The position numbers were made by a program, and so were the translations under genes. The notes below the pieces were generated by a model. It had not been told where the DNA came from. It worked only from the letters and a program-made list of their open reading frames with translations, and did no database searches. Positions 27,214 through 35,431 of a stretch of 64,000 nt of DNA are shown here, in pieces. Source of the DNA: Streptomyces sp. 1222.5 (GTDB lineage: Bacteria; Actinomycetota; Actinomycetes; Streptomycetales; Streptomycetaceae); contig NZ_FNSZ01000001.1 in the NCBI RefSeq assembly GCF_900105245.1, positions 1,178,001 through 1,242,000 of the forward strand, given 5' to 3'. The stretch's first letter is position 1, and every line of letters begins with the position of its first letter.

Positions 27214-28312
27214 GATCCTCCCGGCGCTGGAGCGCTGGTACACCTCCCGGATCCCGTTCGGGCTCGCCACGGTCGTCGCGGTCAGCCGCAGCGCTCCGCG
27301 GGGGCCCGGTGCCGCCATGGCCGTGGGTCCGGACGACGAGGTGGTGGGGAGCGTGTCGGGCGGCTGCGTGGAGGGCGCGGTGTTCGAGCTGGCGCAGGAG
27401 GTGGTGGCGAGCGGCGAGGCCCGGCTGGAGAGCTTCGGGTACAGCGACGAGGACGCCTTCGCGGTGGGGCTCACCTGCGGCGGAGAGATCACTCTGCTGG
27501 TGCGGCCGGTGTCGCCCGACACGGACCCGGTGTTCGGGGCGGTCGCGGGGTCGGTGGACGCGGGCGAGCCGGTGACCGTGGCGACGGTGGTCGACGGGCC
27601 CGCCCCGCGCGGTGCCGCCCTCGGAGTGTGGCGGGACACCGTGGCCGGCACGCTCGGCACGAGCGGGCTCGATGCCGCCGTCGCCGCCGACGCGCGCGGT
27701 GAACTCGCCCTCGGCGCGACGGTCCTGAGGCACTACGGCCCGCGGGGCGAGCGCCGTGAGGACGACGTCACGGTGTTCCTCCAGTCGTTCGCGCCGCCGC
27801 CGCGGATGCTGGTGTTCGGCGCGATCGACTACGCGGCCGCGGTGGCCCGTATCGGCGACTTCCTCGGCTACCGGGTCACCGTGTGCGACGCCCGCCCGGT
27901 CTTCGCGACACCCAAGCGCTTCCCGGCGGGCGTGGAGGTCGTCGTGGAGTGGCCGCACCGGTATCTGCGGAGCACCGGCACCGACGAGCGCACGGTGATC
28001 TGCGTCCTCACCCACGACCCGAAGTTCGACGTGCCGCTGCTGGAGGAGGCGCTGCGCCGGCCGGCCGCCTACATCGGGGCGATGGGCAGCCGCCGTACCC
28101 ATGACGAGCGGCGCGAACGTCTGGCCGAGGCCGGTCTCACCCCGGCGGAGCTGTCCCGGCTGCGCTCACCGCTGGGGCTCGACCTCGGGGCGCGTACACC
28201 CGAGGAGGTCGCCGTGTCCGTCGCCGCCGAGATCGTCGCCCTGCGCTGGGGCGGCAGCGGAGCGCCGCTGACCGCGACCACCGGGGCCATCCATCCGCCC
28301 GCCGCCGTCTGA
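27206..28312 (+). CDS. XdhC/CoxI-family maturation factor
   Basis: 368 aa from a GTG that overlaps the coxE stop by 8 bp. N-terminal XdhC_CoxI domain (FGLATVVAVSRSAPRGPGAAMAV, VVGSVSGGCVEGAV) and C-terminal Rossmann-like XdhC_C domain (AYIGAMGSRRTHDERRERL, LGARTPEEVAVSVAAEIVALRWG). XdhC proteins bind sulfurated molybdenum cofactor and load it into the large subunit. Its place inside the operon ties it to this enzyme, although it could also serve other hydroxylases in the cell. Confidence 0.92.
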   Translation: MREILPALERWYTSRIPFGLATVVAVSRSAPRGPGAAMAVGPDDEVVGSVSGGCVEGAVFELAQEVVASGEARLESFGYSDEDAFAVGLTCGGEITLLVRPVSPDTDPVFGAVAGSVDAGEPVTVATVVDGPAPRGAALGVWRDTVAGTLGTSGLDAAVAADARGELALGATVLRHYGPRGERREDDVTVFLQSFAPPPRMLVFGAIDYAAAVARIGDFLGYRVTVCDARPVFATPKRFPAGVEVVVEWPHRYLRSTGTDERTVICVLTHDPKFDVPLLEEALRRPAAYIGAMGSRRTHDERRERLAEAGLTPAELSRLRSPLGLDLGARTPEEVAVSVAAEIVALRWGGSGAPLTATTGAIHPPAAV

Positions 28313-28327
28313 GTGCGAGGAGAAGTC

Positions 28328-28984
28328 ATGGAGCTGCAGCACGAGTTCACCGTCCCCGTCCCGGTCGACGAGGCCTGGCCGGCCCTCCTCGACATCGAAC
28401 GCGTCGCACCGTGTCTGCCGGGTGCGACGGTGGAGGAGTACGACGGCAAGACCGTGACGGGCTCGGTGAAGGTCAAGGTCGGCCCGGTGACCGTGACCTA
28501 CCGGGGCACCGCGGTGTTCGAGGAGCAGGACGAGGCGGCGCACCGGATGGTGCTCGTGGCGAGCGGCCGGGAGACCCGCGGGCAGGGCACGGCCCGGGCG
28601 ACGGTCACCGCCGAGCTGAGCGGGCGCGACGGCGGGACGGCGGTCTCGGTGCGGACCGATCTGACGGTGACCGGTCGTCCGGCGCAGTTCGGGCGCGGGG
28701 TGCTGGCGGAGGTGGGCGACCGGCTGGTGTCGCAGTTCGCCGACTGCCTGGCCCAGCGGCTGACCGAGCGGCCCCCGGCCACCGAGGAGCAGCCGGGTGA
28801 GGAAGGGACGGCGACGGCCCCGGCCGGCCCGGCGGAGCCGGAGCCGCTGGACCTGCTGCACGTCGCCGGCCTCCCGGTGGCCAAACGGGCGGCGGCCCTG
28901 GCGGCGGCCCTGGCGGCCCTGACCGTGGTGGCCCTGCGCCTGCGCCGCCGCAACCGGAACCGCCACGGCGGACGACGCCGCTAG
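28328..28984 (+). CDS. coxG: CoxG-like SRPBCC protein with C-terminal membrane helix
   Basis: 218 aa from the ATG at 28328 with GAGGAGA upstream; an in-frame start 5 codons earlier is less well placed. Residues 1-150 are the CoxG/SRPBCC fold (FTVPVPVDEAWPALLDIERVAPCLPGA, then TVTAELSGRDGGTAVSVRTDLTVTG). A Pro/Glu-rich linker leads to a membrane helix (RAAALAAALAALTVVALRL) and a very basic tail. CoxG is proposed to hold its Cox enzyme at the membrane, which the tail here supports. Last gene of the operon, convergent with the GNAT gene. Confidence 0.9.
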   Translation: MELQHEFTVPVPVDEAWPALLDIERVAPCLPGATVEEYDGKTVTGSVKVKVGPVTVTYRGTAVFEEQDEAAHRMVLVASGRETRGQGTARATVTAELSGRDGGTAVSVRTDLTVTGRPAQFGRGVLAEVGDRLVSQFADCLAQRLTERPPATEEQPGEEGTATAPAGPAEPEPLDLLHVAGLPVAKRAAALAAALAALTVVALRLRRRNRNRHGGRRR

Positions 28985-29011
28985 CGCTCCGAGAGACGGC
29001 CGGGCCCCGCG

Positions 29012-29608
29012 CTACGCGGGATCTCCGGCCACGCGTGCGTGGACGTGCTGGTCGTGCCAGCCGTCGGCGTGCAGCAGGGCGCTGCGGTGGGTGCCCTCGA
29101 AGAGGTAGCCGGCCTTCTCGGCCACCCGGCAGGAGGCGGGGTTGCCGGTGGAGTGGCACAGCGTCAGCCGGTGCAGGCCCAGGTCGTCCAGGGCCCAGCG
29201 GCTGAGCGCGCGGGTCGCCGCGACCGCGATGCCGCCGCCGCGCGCCTCGGGCAGCACCCAGTAGACGAGCTCGGCGGTGCCGCCGGCCAGGTCGACGTCG
29301 TTGAGCCCGGCGAGTCCGACGGCCGCGCCGCCGGTGGGGGCGACGGCCCAGATCGCGCCCGTCTCGGCCGTCCGGCGGGCGTGCAGCCGCTCGATGCGGG
29401 CGCGGGCCTCGTCCCGGCTGCCGACGGAGAAGAGGTTCCAGTGGCTGATCGCCGGGTCCTGTCCGGCGGTGTGCAGGGCGTCGGCGTCGCCGTCGTCCAG
29501 CCGCCAGGGCCGCAGTTCCAGGCCGCCGGACAGCGGCAGTACGGGCTGTGCCCGGGTGGCGAGGCGGCCCGCGGGTACGACGTCGGGTATGCCGGCGGTG
29601 GAGGTCAT
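29012..29608 (-). CDS. GNAT-family N-acetyltransferase (RimJ/RimL type)
   Basis: 198 aa. An opening segment of about 30 residues precedes the acetyltransferase fold: LRPWRLDDGDADALH, ISHWNLFSVGSRDEARARIE, and the acetyl-CoA loop in LPEARGGGIAVAATRALSRWALDDLGLHRLTL followed by GNPASCRVAEKAGYLFEG. This pattern belongs to the RimJ/RimL subgroup, which acetylates protein N-termini or small amines. There is no clue to the acceptor. It is on the same strand as the phosphodiesterase, 22 bp downstream of it, so they may share a transcript. Confidence 0.88.
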   Translation of the reverse strand: MTSTAGIPDVVPAGRLATRAQPVLPLSGGLELRPWRLDDGDADALHTAGQDPAISHWNLFSVGSRDEARARIERLHARRTAETGAIWAVAPTGGAAVGLAGLNDVDLAGGTAELVYWVLPEARGGGIAVAATRALSRWALDDLGLHRLTLCHSTGNPASCRVAEKAGYLFEGTHRSALLHADGWHDQHVHARVAGDPA

Positions 29609-29630
29609 CCGGTGATCATGCCAGGGTCCG

Positions 29631-30131
29631 TCACCGCTGTGGCAGCCGGTGCAGCGTCACGTCGGTGAGCGCTCCGCCGTCGACGGCCGCCGTGAGGTAG
29701 GTGCAGTGGGGCTGGCGGCGGCGGTCGGTCGGGGAGCCGGGGTTGAGCAGGCGCAGGCCGCCGGGTGCGGTGGTGTTCCAGGGGATGTGGCTGTGCCCGA
29801 AGACCAGGACGTCGAGGTCGGGGAAGCGGGCGGCGCAGCGGGCCTCGCGGCCCTGGGCGGGTCCGGTCTCGTGCACCACGCCGAAGCGCAGGCCGCCGAG
29901 CTCGGCACGGGCCACCTCGGGGAGCCGGGCGCGCAGGTCGGGGCCGTCGTTGTTGCCGTACACCCCGACCAGCCGGCGGCTGCGGCTCTCCAGCAGGTCG
30001 AGGGTGGCCGCGTCGACCCAGTCCCCGGCGTGCAGGACGACGTCCGCGTGCGGGAGTTCGGCGAGCAGCTGCTCCGGGAGCCGCTTGGCGCGCTTCGGGA
30101 GGTGCGTGTCGGACATCAGGAGGAGGCGCAC
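29631..30131 (-). CDS. YfcE/MJ0936-type metallophosphoesterase
   Basis: 166 aa from a GTG. Metal-binding motifs in order: SDTHLPKRA (DxH), HAGDWVD (GD), GNNDGPD (GNxD), VHETG and GHSHIPW (GHxH). This is the small calcineurin-like phosphodiesterase family, which cleaves phosphodiester bonds in vitro; physiological substrates are unknown. It sits between an SDR gene (18 bp) and the GNAT gene (22 bp) on the same strand, likely one operon. Confidence 0.9.
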   Translation of the reverse strand: MRLLLMSDTHLPKRAKRLPEQLLAELPHADVVLHAGDWVDAATLDLLESRSRRLVGVYGNNDGPDLRARLPEVARAELGGLRFGVVHETGPAQGREARCAARFPDLDVLVFGHSHIPWNTTAPGGLRLLNPGSPTDRRRQPHCTYLTAAVDGGALTDVTLHRLPQR

Positions 30132-30149
30132 GCGGTCAGCCTATGCGGC

Positions 30150-31151
30150 TCAGGAGGTCAGCCGGCGGACGCCGCGTACGGCGCCCAGTACGGCGGCGCC
30201 CGCGCCGACCGCCGTGGCCGCGGGGTGCCGGACCAGGATCTCCTGCCAGGAGCGGGCGTGGGAGGTGTCGTCGAAGGCGCCGTGGGCGCCCTGGTCGCCG
30301 GCGGGTTCACGGTCGACCGGCTCGAAGAGGTTGTCCAGGCCGGCGGGCGGGACGCTGTCGGTCTGCTGGGAGTCGAAGCCGGTGCGGGCCAGGTAGCGGT
30401 CGAGCAGGGCCGGTGCGAAGCGGTTGGCCCAGATGGTGGCGACCGTGGTGGCTCCGACGTAGTACTGCTTGCGGCGCGGGTGGTCGGCCGCGTACGCGAC
30501 GCCCCGCGCGGCGACCTCGGGCTGGTAGATGGGCGGCACCGGCATGGGGTGCTTGGACAGCCGGGAGCGCACCCACTGGAACTGGGGGGTGTTGACGGCG
30601 GGCATCTGGGCGACGGTGACGTGCACGCGGCTCCCGCGGTGCAGCAGTTCGGTGCGCAGGGAGGACGTGAAGCCGTTGATGGCGTGCTTGGCGCCGCAGT
30701 AGGCGGCCTGGAGCGGGATGGACCGCTCCCCGAGCGCGGAGCCGACCTGCACGACGGTGCCGCGGTCCCGGGGCAGCATCCGTTTGAGGGCCGAGCGGGT
30801 GCCGTTGACGAACCCGAGGTACGTCACCTGCGTGACGCGCTCGAACTCCTCGGCGGTGATCTCCTCGAAGGGGGCGAACACCGTGGAGAACGCGCAGTTG
30901 ATCCACACGTCGATGGGGCCGAAGGTCTCCTCGGCGGCGTCGGCGGCCGCCTCCACGAGTGCCGGGTCCGCGGTGTCGGCGACCTGGACCAGCGGGCGTC
31001 CGCCGAGGGCGGCGACCTCGTCCGCCGCCTCCTCCAGGCCTCCCTTGCCCCGGGCGATCAGCACGACGTCGGCACCGCGCCTCGCGTACAGGCGGGCGGT
31101 GGCCCGCCCGATCCCGGCGCTGGCACCGGTGATGACGACGGTCGGGGGCAT
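30150..31151 (-). CDS. SDR-family oxidoreductase with C-terminal extension
   Basis: 333 aa. The ATG at 31151 is chosen over 31157 because AAGGAG lies six bases before it but touches the upstream ATG. Rossmann motif ITGASAGIGRATA, active site QAAYCGAKHAINGF (YxxxK), catalytic Ser in VQVGSALGERS. After the 250-residue core come about 80 residues including FEPVDREPAGDQGAHGAFDD and a short Ala/Gly hydrophobic end, perhaps a membrane contact. Such extended SDRs are frequent in actinobacteria and uncharacterised. Probably first gene of the SDR-phosphoesterase-GNAT group. Confidence 0.87.
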   Translation of the reverse strand: MPPTVVITGASAGIGRATARLYARRGADVVLIARGKGGLEEAADEVAALGGRPLVQVADTADPALVEAAADAAEETFGPIDVWINCAFSTVFAPFEEITAEEFERVTQVTYLGFVNGTRSALKRMLPRDRGTVVQVGSALGERSIPLQAAYCGAKHAINGFTSSLRTELLHRGSRVHVTVAQMPAVNTPQFQWVRSRLSKHPMPVPPIYQPEVAARGVAYAADHPRRKQYYVGATTVATIWANRFAPALLDRYLARTGFDSQQTDSVPPAGLDNLFEPVDREPAGDQGAHGAFDDTSHARSWQEILVRHPAATAVGAGAAVLGAVRGVRRLTS

Positions 31152-31227
31152 GGTCATCTCCTTTCGTACGGCGTGTCGTACGGCATGGAACGGTTCGTCG
31201 GGCGGGAAGCGGCGGCTCGCATCGGTA

Positions 31228-31477
31228 TCACTCCACCCGGTACCGCCGCGCCCGCTCCTCGACGAGGGTCAGGCCCAGTCCCGGCGCCCCGTCGGCGCCC
31301 GGGGTGACGCTGCCGCCGCCGGGGTCGAGGACGCCGTCGAGGAGGAGCCCCTCGATGCGGACGGTAGTTCGAGCCGTCCGCGACGTAGGCGCCGCGGCTG
31401 CCCGCGTCGAAGCGGGCTTCGCCGTCCACCTCGGCACGGAGGGCCGCCTCCAGGCCGGACGTGTCCGGAGGGGTCAT
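31228..31477 (-). pseudogene. Deletion scar: start of a FAD-linked oxidase joined to the end of another gene
   Basis: From the ATG at 31477 (with AAGGAG upstream) about 36 codons read LEAALRAEVDGEARFDAGSR then AYVADGSNYR, the N-terminus of a D-lactate dehydrogenase/GlcD-like FAD oxidase. Just after SNYR the frame changes: the -1 frame continues IEGLLLDGV, then GAPGLGLTLVEERARRYRVE and a stop at 31228, which looks like the C-terminus of an enolase-superfamily (mandelate racemase-like) enzyme. Everything between was lost. The identification of the second part is an inference from a short tail. No functional product is expected. Confidence 0.65.
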
Positions 31478-31550
31478 CTGCGCTCCTTCACCTGCCGTCG
31501 TCGCGAGGCGGGGGCCGGTCGTGCGGTCCGACGGCGGGCGAGTACCCGAC

Positions 31551-31590
31551 AACTGTCCAGGCAAAACTGAACAGTTTCGCCTGGACAGTT
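31551..31590. promoter_or_regulatory. Nested palindromic operator of the MarR regulator
   Basis: Outer arms of 12 bp are perfect (31551-31562 and 31579-31590), and the 16-bp centre holds a second perfect palindrome AAACTG-AA-CAGTTT (31564-31577). The ACTGT half-site occurs in both. The right arm covers the -35 hexamer, as expected for autorepression. Confidence 0.7.
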
Positions 31591-31610
31591 TCTGCTGTCG
31601 GTCCTATGCT
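31582..31610 (+). promoter_or_regulatory. Promoter of the MarR gene, leaderless
   Basis: TGGACA (31582-31587), 17-bp spacer, TATGCT (31605-31610). The ATG is at 31617, six bases after the -10, where transcription would begin, so the mRNA is probably leaderless. Confidence 0.65.
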
Positions 31611-31616
31611 GACGGC

Positions 31617-32054
31617 ATGGATCACATCTCCGACTCGGCCGTCCGTGCCGCACGTGACCTGCGGGTGGTCTTCAGCCGACTGCGGCGTCGCATCCGGGAG
31701 ATCGCCCAGGACGCCGACCTGACCCCCTCCCAGGAGTCGGCGCTGACCCTGGTCGGCAAGCACGGCGCGGCCACGGCCAGCGCCCTGGCCGCCGCCGAGG
31801 GCGTACGGCCGCAGTCCATGGCGACCACGCTGGCCGCGCTGGAGCAGCACGGACTGATCCGCCGTGCCCCCGACCCCGACGACGGGCGCCGCCAGCTGGT
31901 CACGCTGACGGACGCGGGCCGGGCGCGCGTCGAGGGCAACAAGCAGGTCCGCGAGGAGTGGCTGGCCCGCGCCTTCCAGGACCGGTTCACCGCCGAGGAG
32001 CGGGAGGCGGTCCTGCGGGCGCTGGAGCTGATGGACCGGCTGTCCCAGCCGTGA
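31617..32054 (+). CDS. MarR-family transcriptional regulator
   Basis: 145 aa from the ATG at 31617 (MDHISDSAVRAARDL); the longer reading crosses the operator. Winged helix: LTPSQESALTLVGKHGAATASALAAAEGVRPQSMATTLAALEQHGLIRRAPDPDDGRRQLVTLTDAGR, with DxRR in the wing. Flanking helices form the dimer interface. The nested palindrome directly upstream indicates autoregulation, and the isochorismatase-like gene 110 bp downstream on the same strand is a likely co-target. MarR proteins usually sense small aromatic or oxidising compounds; the ligand is unknown here. Confidence 0.92.
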   Translation: MDHISDSAVRAARDLRVVFSRLRRRIREIAQDADLTPSQESALTLVGKHGAATASALAAAEGVRPQSMATTLAALEQHGLIRRAPDPDDGRRQLVTLTDAGRARVEGNKQVREEWLARAFQDRFTAEEREAVLRALELMDRLSQP

Positions 32055-32164
32055 TCCGGCGCGCCTCCGCCCGTGCCGCCCCCGCGGCGCACGCGCCGTC
32101 CGGCCTCTCCCCGGCCGGCGCGTCCTCCCCATCCCCCCGAACCCCCGAAAGGCCCGGCCGACCC

Positions 32165-32749
32165 ATGTCGCTCACCACCCTCGACCCCCGTACCGCCCTC
32201 GTCGCGGTCGACCTGCAGAACGGCATCGTGGCCATGCCCACCCAGCCGTACCCGGGCCCGGAGGTCGTGTCCCGCACGGCGGAACTCGCCGACGCCTTCC
32301 GCGCCCGGAACCTTCCCGTGGTGCTCGTCCGGGTCTCCTTCGCGGCCGACGGGGCGGGCGCGGTCCCCGGCCGCACCGAGCGCCAGGCGCGCGGGCTCGC
32401 CTTCCCCGAGGGCTGGGACACCATCACCGACGAGCTCTCCGGGCACCCCGGTGACATCCGGGTCACCAAGCACAACTGGAGCGCCTTCCACGGCACCGAC
32501 CTGGACACGCAGCTGCGCCGCCGGGGCATCACCCAGATCGTGCTGACCGGCATCGCCACCAGCATCGGCGTGGAGTCCACCGCCCGTGACGCCTACGCCC
32601 ACGGCTACCACGTCACCCTCGTCACCGACGCGATGGCCGACGCCGACCCCGCCGCTCACCAGGGCAGCGTCGAGCGCATCTTCCCGCGGCTCGGCGAGTC
32701 CGGCACGACCGCGGAGATCCTGGAGCTGCTGGCCAAGACCCACGCCTGA
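32165..32749 (+). CDS. Isochorismatase-family hydrolase
   Basis: 194 aa from the ATG at 32165 (MSLTTLDPRTALVAVDLQNGI). The catalytic Asp is in VAVDLQNGI and the Lys in VTKHNWSAF. In cysteine hydrolases the nucleophile follows as TNxCVE; here the segment reads GIATSIGVESTARDA, with Gly where Cys should be, as in true isochorismatases that do not use Cys. It therefore may hydrolyse a vinyl ether or be non-hydrolytic rather than act as a nicotinamidase-like enzyme. Probably co-regulated with the MarR gene. Confidence 0.87.
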   Translation: MSLTTLDPRTALVAVDLQNGIVAMPTQPYPGPEVVSRTAELADAFRARNLPVVLVRVSFAADGAGAVPGRTERQARGLAFPEGWDTITDELSGHPGDIRVTKHNWSAFHGTDLDTQLRRRGITQIVLTGIATSIGVESTARDAYAHGYHVTLVTDAMADADPAAHQGSVERIFPRLGESGTTAEILELLAKTHA

Positions 32750-32769
32750 CCCCCTCGGCCCGGCCCCTT

Positions 32770-32795
32770 GTGCGCGAGTGTCCGCACACGCGCAC
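32770..32795 (+). terminator. Hairpin after the isochorismatase-like gene
   Basis: Seven paired bases, one mismatch, three more pairs and a TCCG loop, 21 nt past the stop codon. Confidence 0.55.
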
Positions 32796-32874
32796 GAGCG
32801 GCCGGGTTAGCATGCGGCCACGCACACCGTGTCACCGAGGCAACGGCAGGCGAACAAAGGGGGCTTGGAACCGG

Positions 32875-34818
32875 ATGCCGGTCAAGGTCAGCGTCGTCGT
32901 CCCCGTCTACAACCCAGGGCCGTACATCGAGGACTGCGTCGCCTCGCTGCTGAACCAGTCCCTGCCCGCCGACGCGTACGAACTGATCTTCGTGGACGAC
33001 GGCTCCACGGACGGCACCCCCGCCCGGCTGGACGAGCTCGCCGCACAGCACGCTCACGTGAGGGTCCTCCACCAGGAGAACTCCGGCTGGTCGGGCAGGC
33101 CCCGCAACGTCGGGATCGACGCCGCCCGGGGCGAGTTCGTGATGTTCGTCGACAACGACGACCACCTGGGGCCCGAGGCCCTGGAGCGGATGTACGACTA
33201 TGGGGTGGCGAACAAGGCCGACGTGATCGTCGGCAAGATGGCCGGAAAGGGGCGCCCGGTGCCGGTGGAGCTGTTCCGCCGCAACCGCCCGCACGCCACG
33301 GTCGACAACGCGCCGCTGATCGACAGCCTCACCCCGCACAAGATGCTCCGGCGCTCCTTCCTGGACCGCACCGGCCTGCGCTTCCCCGAGGGCCGGCGGC
33401 GACTGGAGGACCACGTCTTCGTCACCGAGGCCTATCTGCGCGCGGACAACGTCTCCGTGCTCAGCGACTACGTCTGCTACTACCACGTCAAACGCGACGA
33501 CGCCGCCAACGCCGGCTTCCAGCGTTTCGACCCCGTCGGCTACTACAAGAACCTCCGTGAGGCCCTCGACGTGGTCGAGCGGTACACCGAACCGGGGCCG
33601 CTGCGCGACAAGCTGATGCGCCGCTGGCTGCGCGTGGAGATGGCCGACCGGATGAGCGGACGCCGGCTGCTGGCGATGCCCGACGACTACCGGCGCGAGC
33701 TGTTCCGGGAGATCCACGCCGTCGTGGTGGAGCGCTTCGGACCCGGAGTGGCCGCCGGGCTCCGCCCCGGTCAGCGGATCGTCGCCGCGCTGCTCCGCGA
33801 GGACCGCTACGACGACCTCGTCGCCTTCGCCGAGTGGGAGGCCGGGGTGCGGCCCCGGTCCGTCCCGACGGCCGTCGAGTGGCAGGACGGCACGCTGCGG
33901 ATCGGCCTCACCGCCGAGTACGTCACCGCCGACGGGCCGCTGACCGTGGCCGCCGACGCCCCCCGGCCGGCGGCGGACGGCGCGCCCCGCGACGCGGCCG
34001 AGGCCGCCGTATGGCTCGGCGCCGCCGCGGCGGACGGCTTCGAGCGGGCCACCGCCGACCTGATCCTGCGCGACCGGGCGACCGCGGCCTCCTTCTTCCA
34101 GCCGGTCGAACTCACCCGCGAGCGGATCCCCGCCGAGGACGGCGGCACCCGCCTGGTGCTGCGCGCGACCGCCGGCGTGGACCCCGGCACCGCCGCGGGC
34201 GGCGCCCCGCTGCACGGCGGGCTGTGGGACATGTTCGTCCGGGTCTCCCTGGGCGGCTGGACCAAGGAGTGCCGCCTGGGCCCCGCCCCCGAGCAGGCGC
34301 CCGCGCTGCCGCCGGCCGGGATCGTCGCCGGGCGGGTCGTGCTGCCGTACTGGACGAAGCAGGGCCGCAACCTGTCGCTGGACGTGGACCGTGCCGTGAA
34401 GTCCCTCGGCCTGCACCGGCTCACCCCGGCGGACGCGGCCGTCTCCGACACCGAGACGCTGACGGTGGCCCTGCCGCTGTACGTCCCGGACAGCACGGCG
34501 GCCACCCTCCGGTTCACCGCGACGGCCTCGGGCCGCACGCTCGACCGGCCGGCCGTGCTCACCCCCGCCGACGGCGTGCACTCGCTGCTGGAGGCCTCCA
34601 TACCGCTGCGGGAGCTGCGCAACGCCGTCTGGCGGACCGGGCTGGGCCTGCCGGACGGCCGGGTACCGGCGCTCGCGCTGCTGCTGCGGGTGGGCCGCGG
34701 CCGCGGTGATGTCGAGGTGGTCCGGCCGGGGCGCCCGGGACCGCTGCGGCGGCTGGTACGCGTGGCGCGGCGCGCACTGCGCTCGGCGCTCGGCAGGACA
34801 TCGACGGGAAAGGCCTGA
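32875..34818 (+). CDS. GT2 glycosyltransferase with long C-terminal beta domain
   Basis: 647 aa from the ATG at 32875 (MPVKVSVVVPVYNPG). Residues 1-230 are a GT-A domain: nucleotide site FVDDGSTDGT, metal-binding VDNDDHLGPEA (DxD-like), acceptor region RRLEDHVF. Residues 300-640 are beta-rich repeats separated by acidic loops, like the C-terminal modules of the teichoic acid glycosyltransferase TarS that mediate trimerisation. A wall teichoic acid or other anionic wall glycan is therefore a plausible acceptor. Four bases separate it from the epimerase gene. Cytoplasmic; no membrane helix. Confidence 0.88.
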   Translation: MPVKVSVVVPVYNPGPYIEDCVASLLNQSLPADAYELIFVDDGSTDGTPARLDELAAQHAHVRVLHQENSGWSGRPRNVGIDAARGEFVMFVDNDDHLGPEALERMYDYGVANKADVIVGKMAGKGRPVPVELFRRNRPHATVDNAPLIDSLTPHKMLRRSFLDRTGLRFPEGRRRLEDHVFVTEAYLRADNVSVLSDYVCYYHVKRDDAANAGFQRFDPVGYYKNLREALDVVERYTEPGPLRDKLMRRWLRVEMADRMSGRRLLAMPDDYRRELFREIHAVVVERFGPGVAAGLRPGQRIVAALLREDRYDDLVAFAEWEAGVRPRSVPTAVEWQDGTLRIGLTAEYVTADGPLTVAADAPRPAADGAPRDAAEAAVWLGAAAADGFERATADLILRDRATAASFFQPVELTRERIPAEDGGTRLVLRATAGVDPGTAAGGAPLHGGLWDMFVRVSLGGWTKECRLGPAPEQAPALPPAGIVAGRVVLPYWTKQGRNLSLDVDRAVKSLGLHRLTPADAAVSDTETLTVALPLYVPDSTAATLRFTATASGRTLDRPAVLTPADGVHSLLEASIPLRELRNAVWRTGLGLPDGRVPALALLLRVGRGRGDVEVVRPGRPGPLRRLVRVARRALRSALGRTSTGKA

Positions 34819-34822
34819 TCAC

Positions 34823-35419
34823 GTGCGGCAGTTGGGGATAGCGGACGCCTGGGTGCTGGAACCGCGGGTGTTCCCGGACGAGCGGGGCAGCTTCCACGAG
34901 TGGTACCGGGGCGCGGAGTTCCGCGAGGCCACCGGCTACGGCCTGGAACTCGCCCAGGCCAACATGTCCGTGTCCGCCCGGGGCGTGCTGCGCGGCATCC
35001 ACTTCGCGGACGTGCCGCCCGGGCAGGCCAAGTACGTCACCTGCGTGCGCGGAGCCGTCCTGGACGTGGTCGTGGACATCCGCGTCGGCTCCCCCACCTA
35101 CGCGCGGTGGGAGGCCGTGCGGCTGGACGACGAGAGCCGGCGCGCGGTGTTCCTCTCCGAGGGCCTCGGGCACGCGTTCATGGCGCTGACCGACGACGCG
35201 GCGGTGGTGTACCTGTGCTCGGCCGGGTACGCGCCCCAGCGCGAGCACGGGCTGCACCCGCTCGACCCGCAGCTGGGCATCGCCTGGCCCGAGGGTGTCG
35301 AGCCGGTGCTGTCGGCCAAGGACGCCGAGGCACCGACGCTCGCCGAGGCGGAGCAGTCCGGGCTGCTGCCCACGTACAAGGAATGCTCCGCCCACTACGA
35401 GCGGTTGCGCGGCCGGTAG
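34823..35419 (+). CDS. rfbC: dTDP-4-dehydrorhamnose 3,5-epimerase family protein
   Basis: 198 aa from the GTG at 34823 (VRQLGIADAWVLEPRVFPDERGSF). Cupin core with GVLRGIHFADVPPGQAKYVTCVRGAVLDVVVDIR, whose His is catalytic, and GLGHAFMALTDDAAVVYLCS. RmlC turns dTDP-4-keto-6-deoxyglucose into the L-rhamnose precursor; close relatives make other dTDP-deoxysugars, so the exact product is uncertain. It follows the glycosyltransferase by 4 bp and is convergent with the methyltransferase. The neighbouring rmlA is broken, so activated sugar must come from elsewhere. Confidence 0.88.
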   Translation: MRQLGIADAWVLEPRVFPDERGSFHEWYRGAEFREATGYGLELAQANMSVSARGVLRGIHFADVPPGQAKYVTCVRGAVLDVVVDIRVGSPTYARWEAVRLDDESRRAVFLSEGLGHAFMALTDDAAVVYLCSAGYAPQREHGLHPLDPQLGIAWPEGVEPVLSAKDAEAPTLAEAEQSGLLPTYKECSAHYERLRGR

Positions 35420-35431
35420 GGGCCGCCGGGT

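Noticed and set aside
24796..27660. 954-codon minus-strand frame across coxD, coxE and XdhC genes
   Set aside because: It overlaps three recognised genes and has Ser/Arg/Pro-rich composition.
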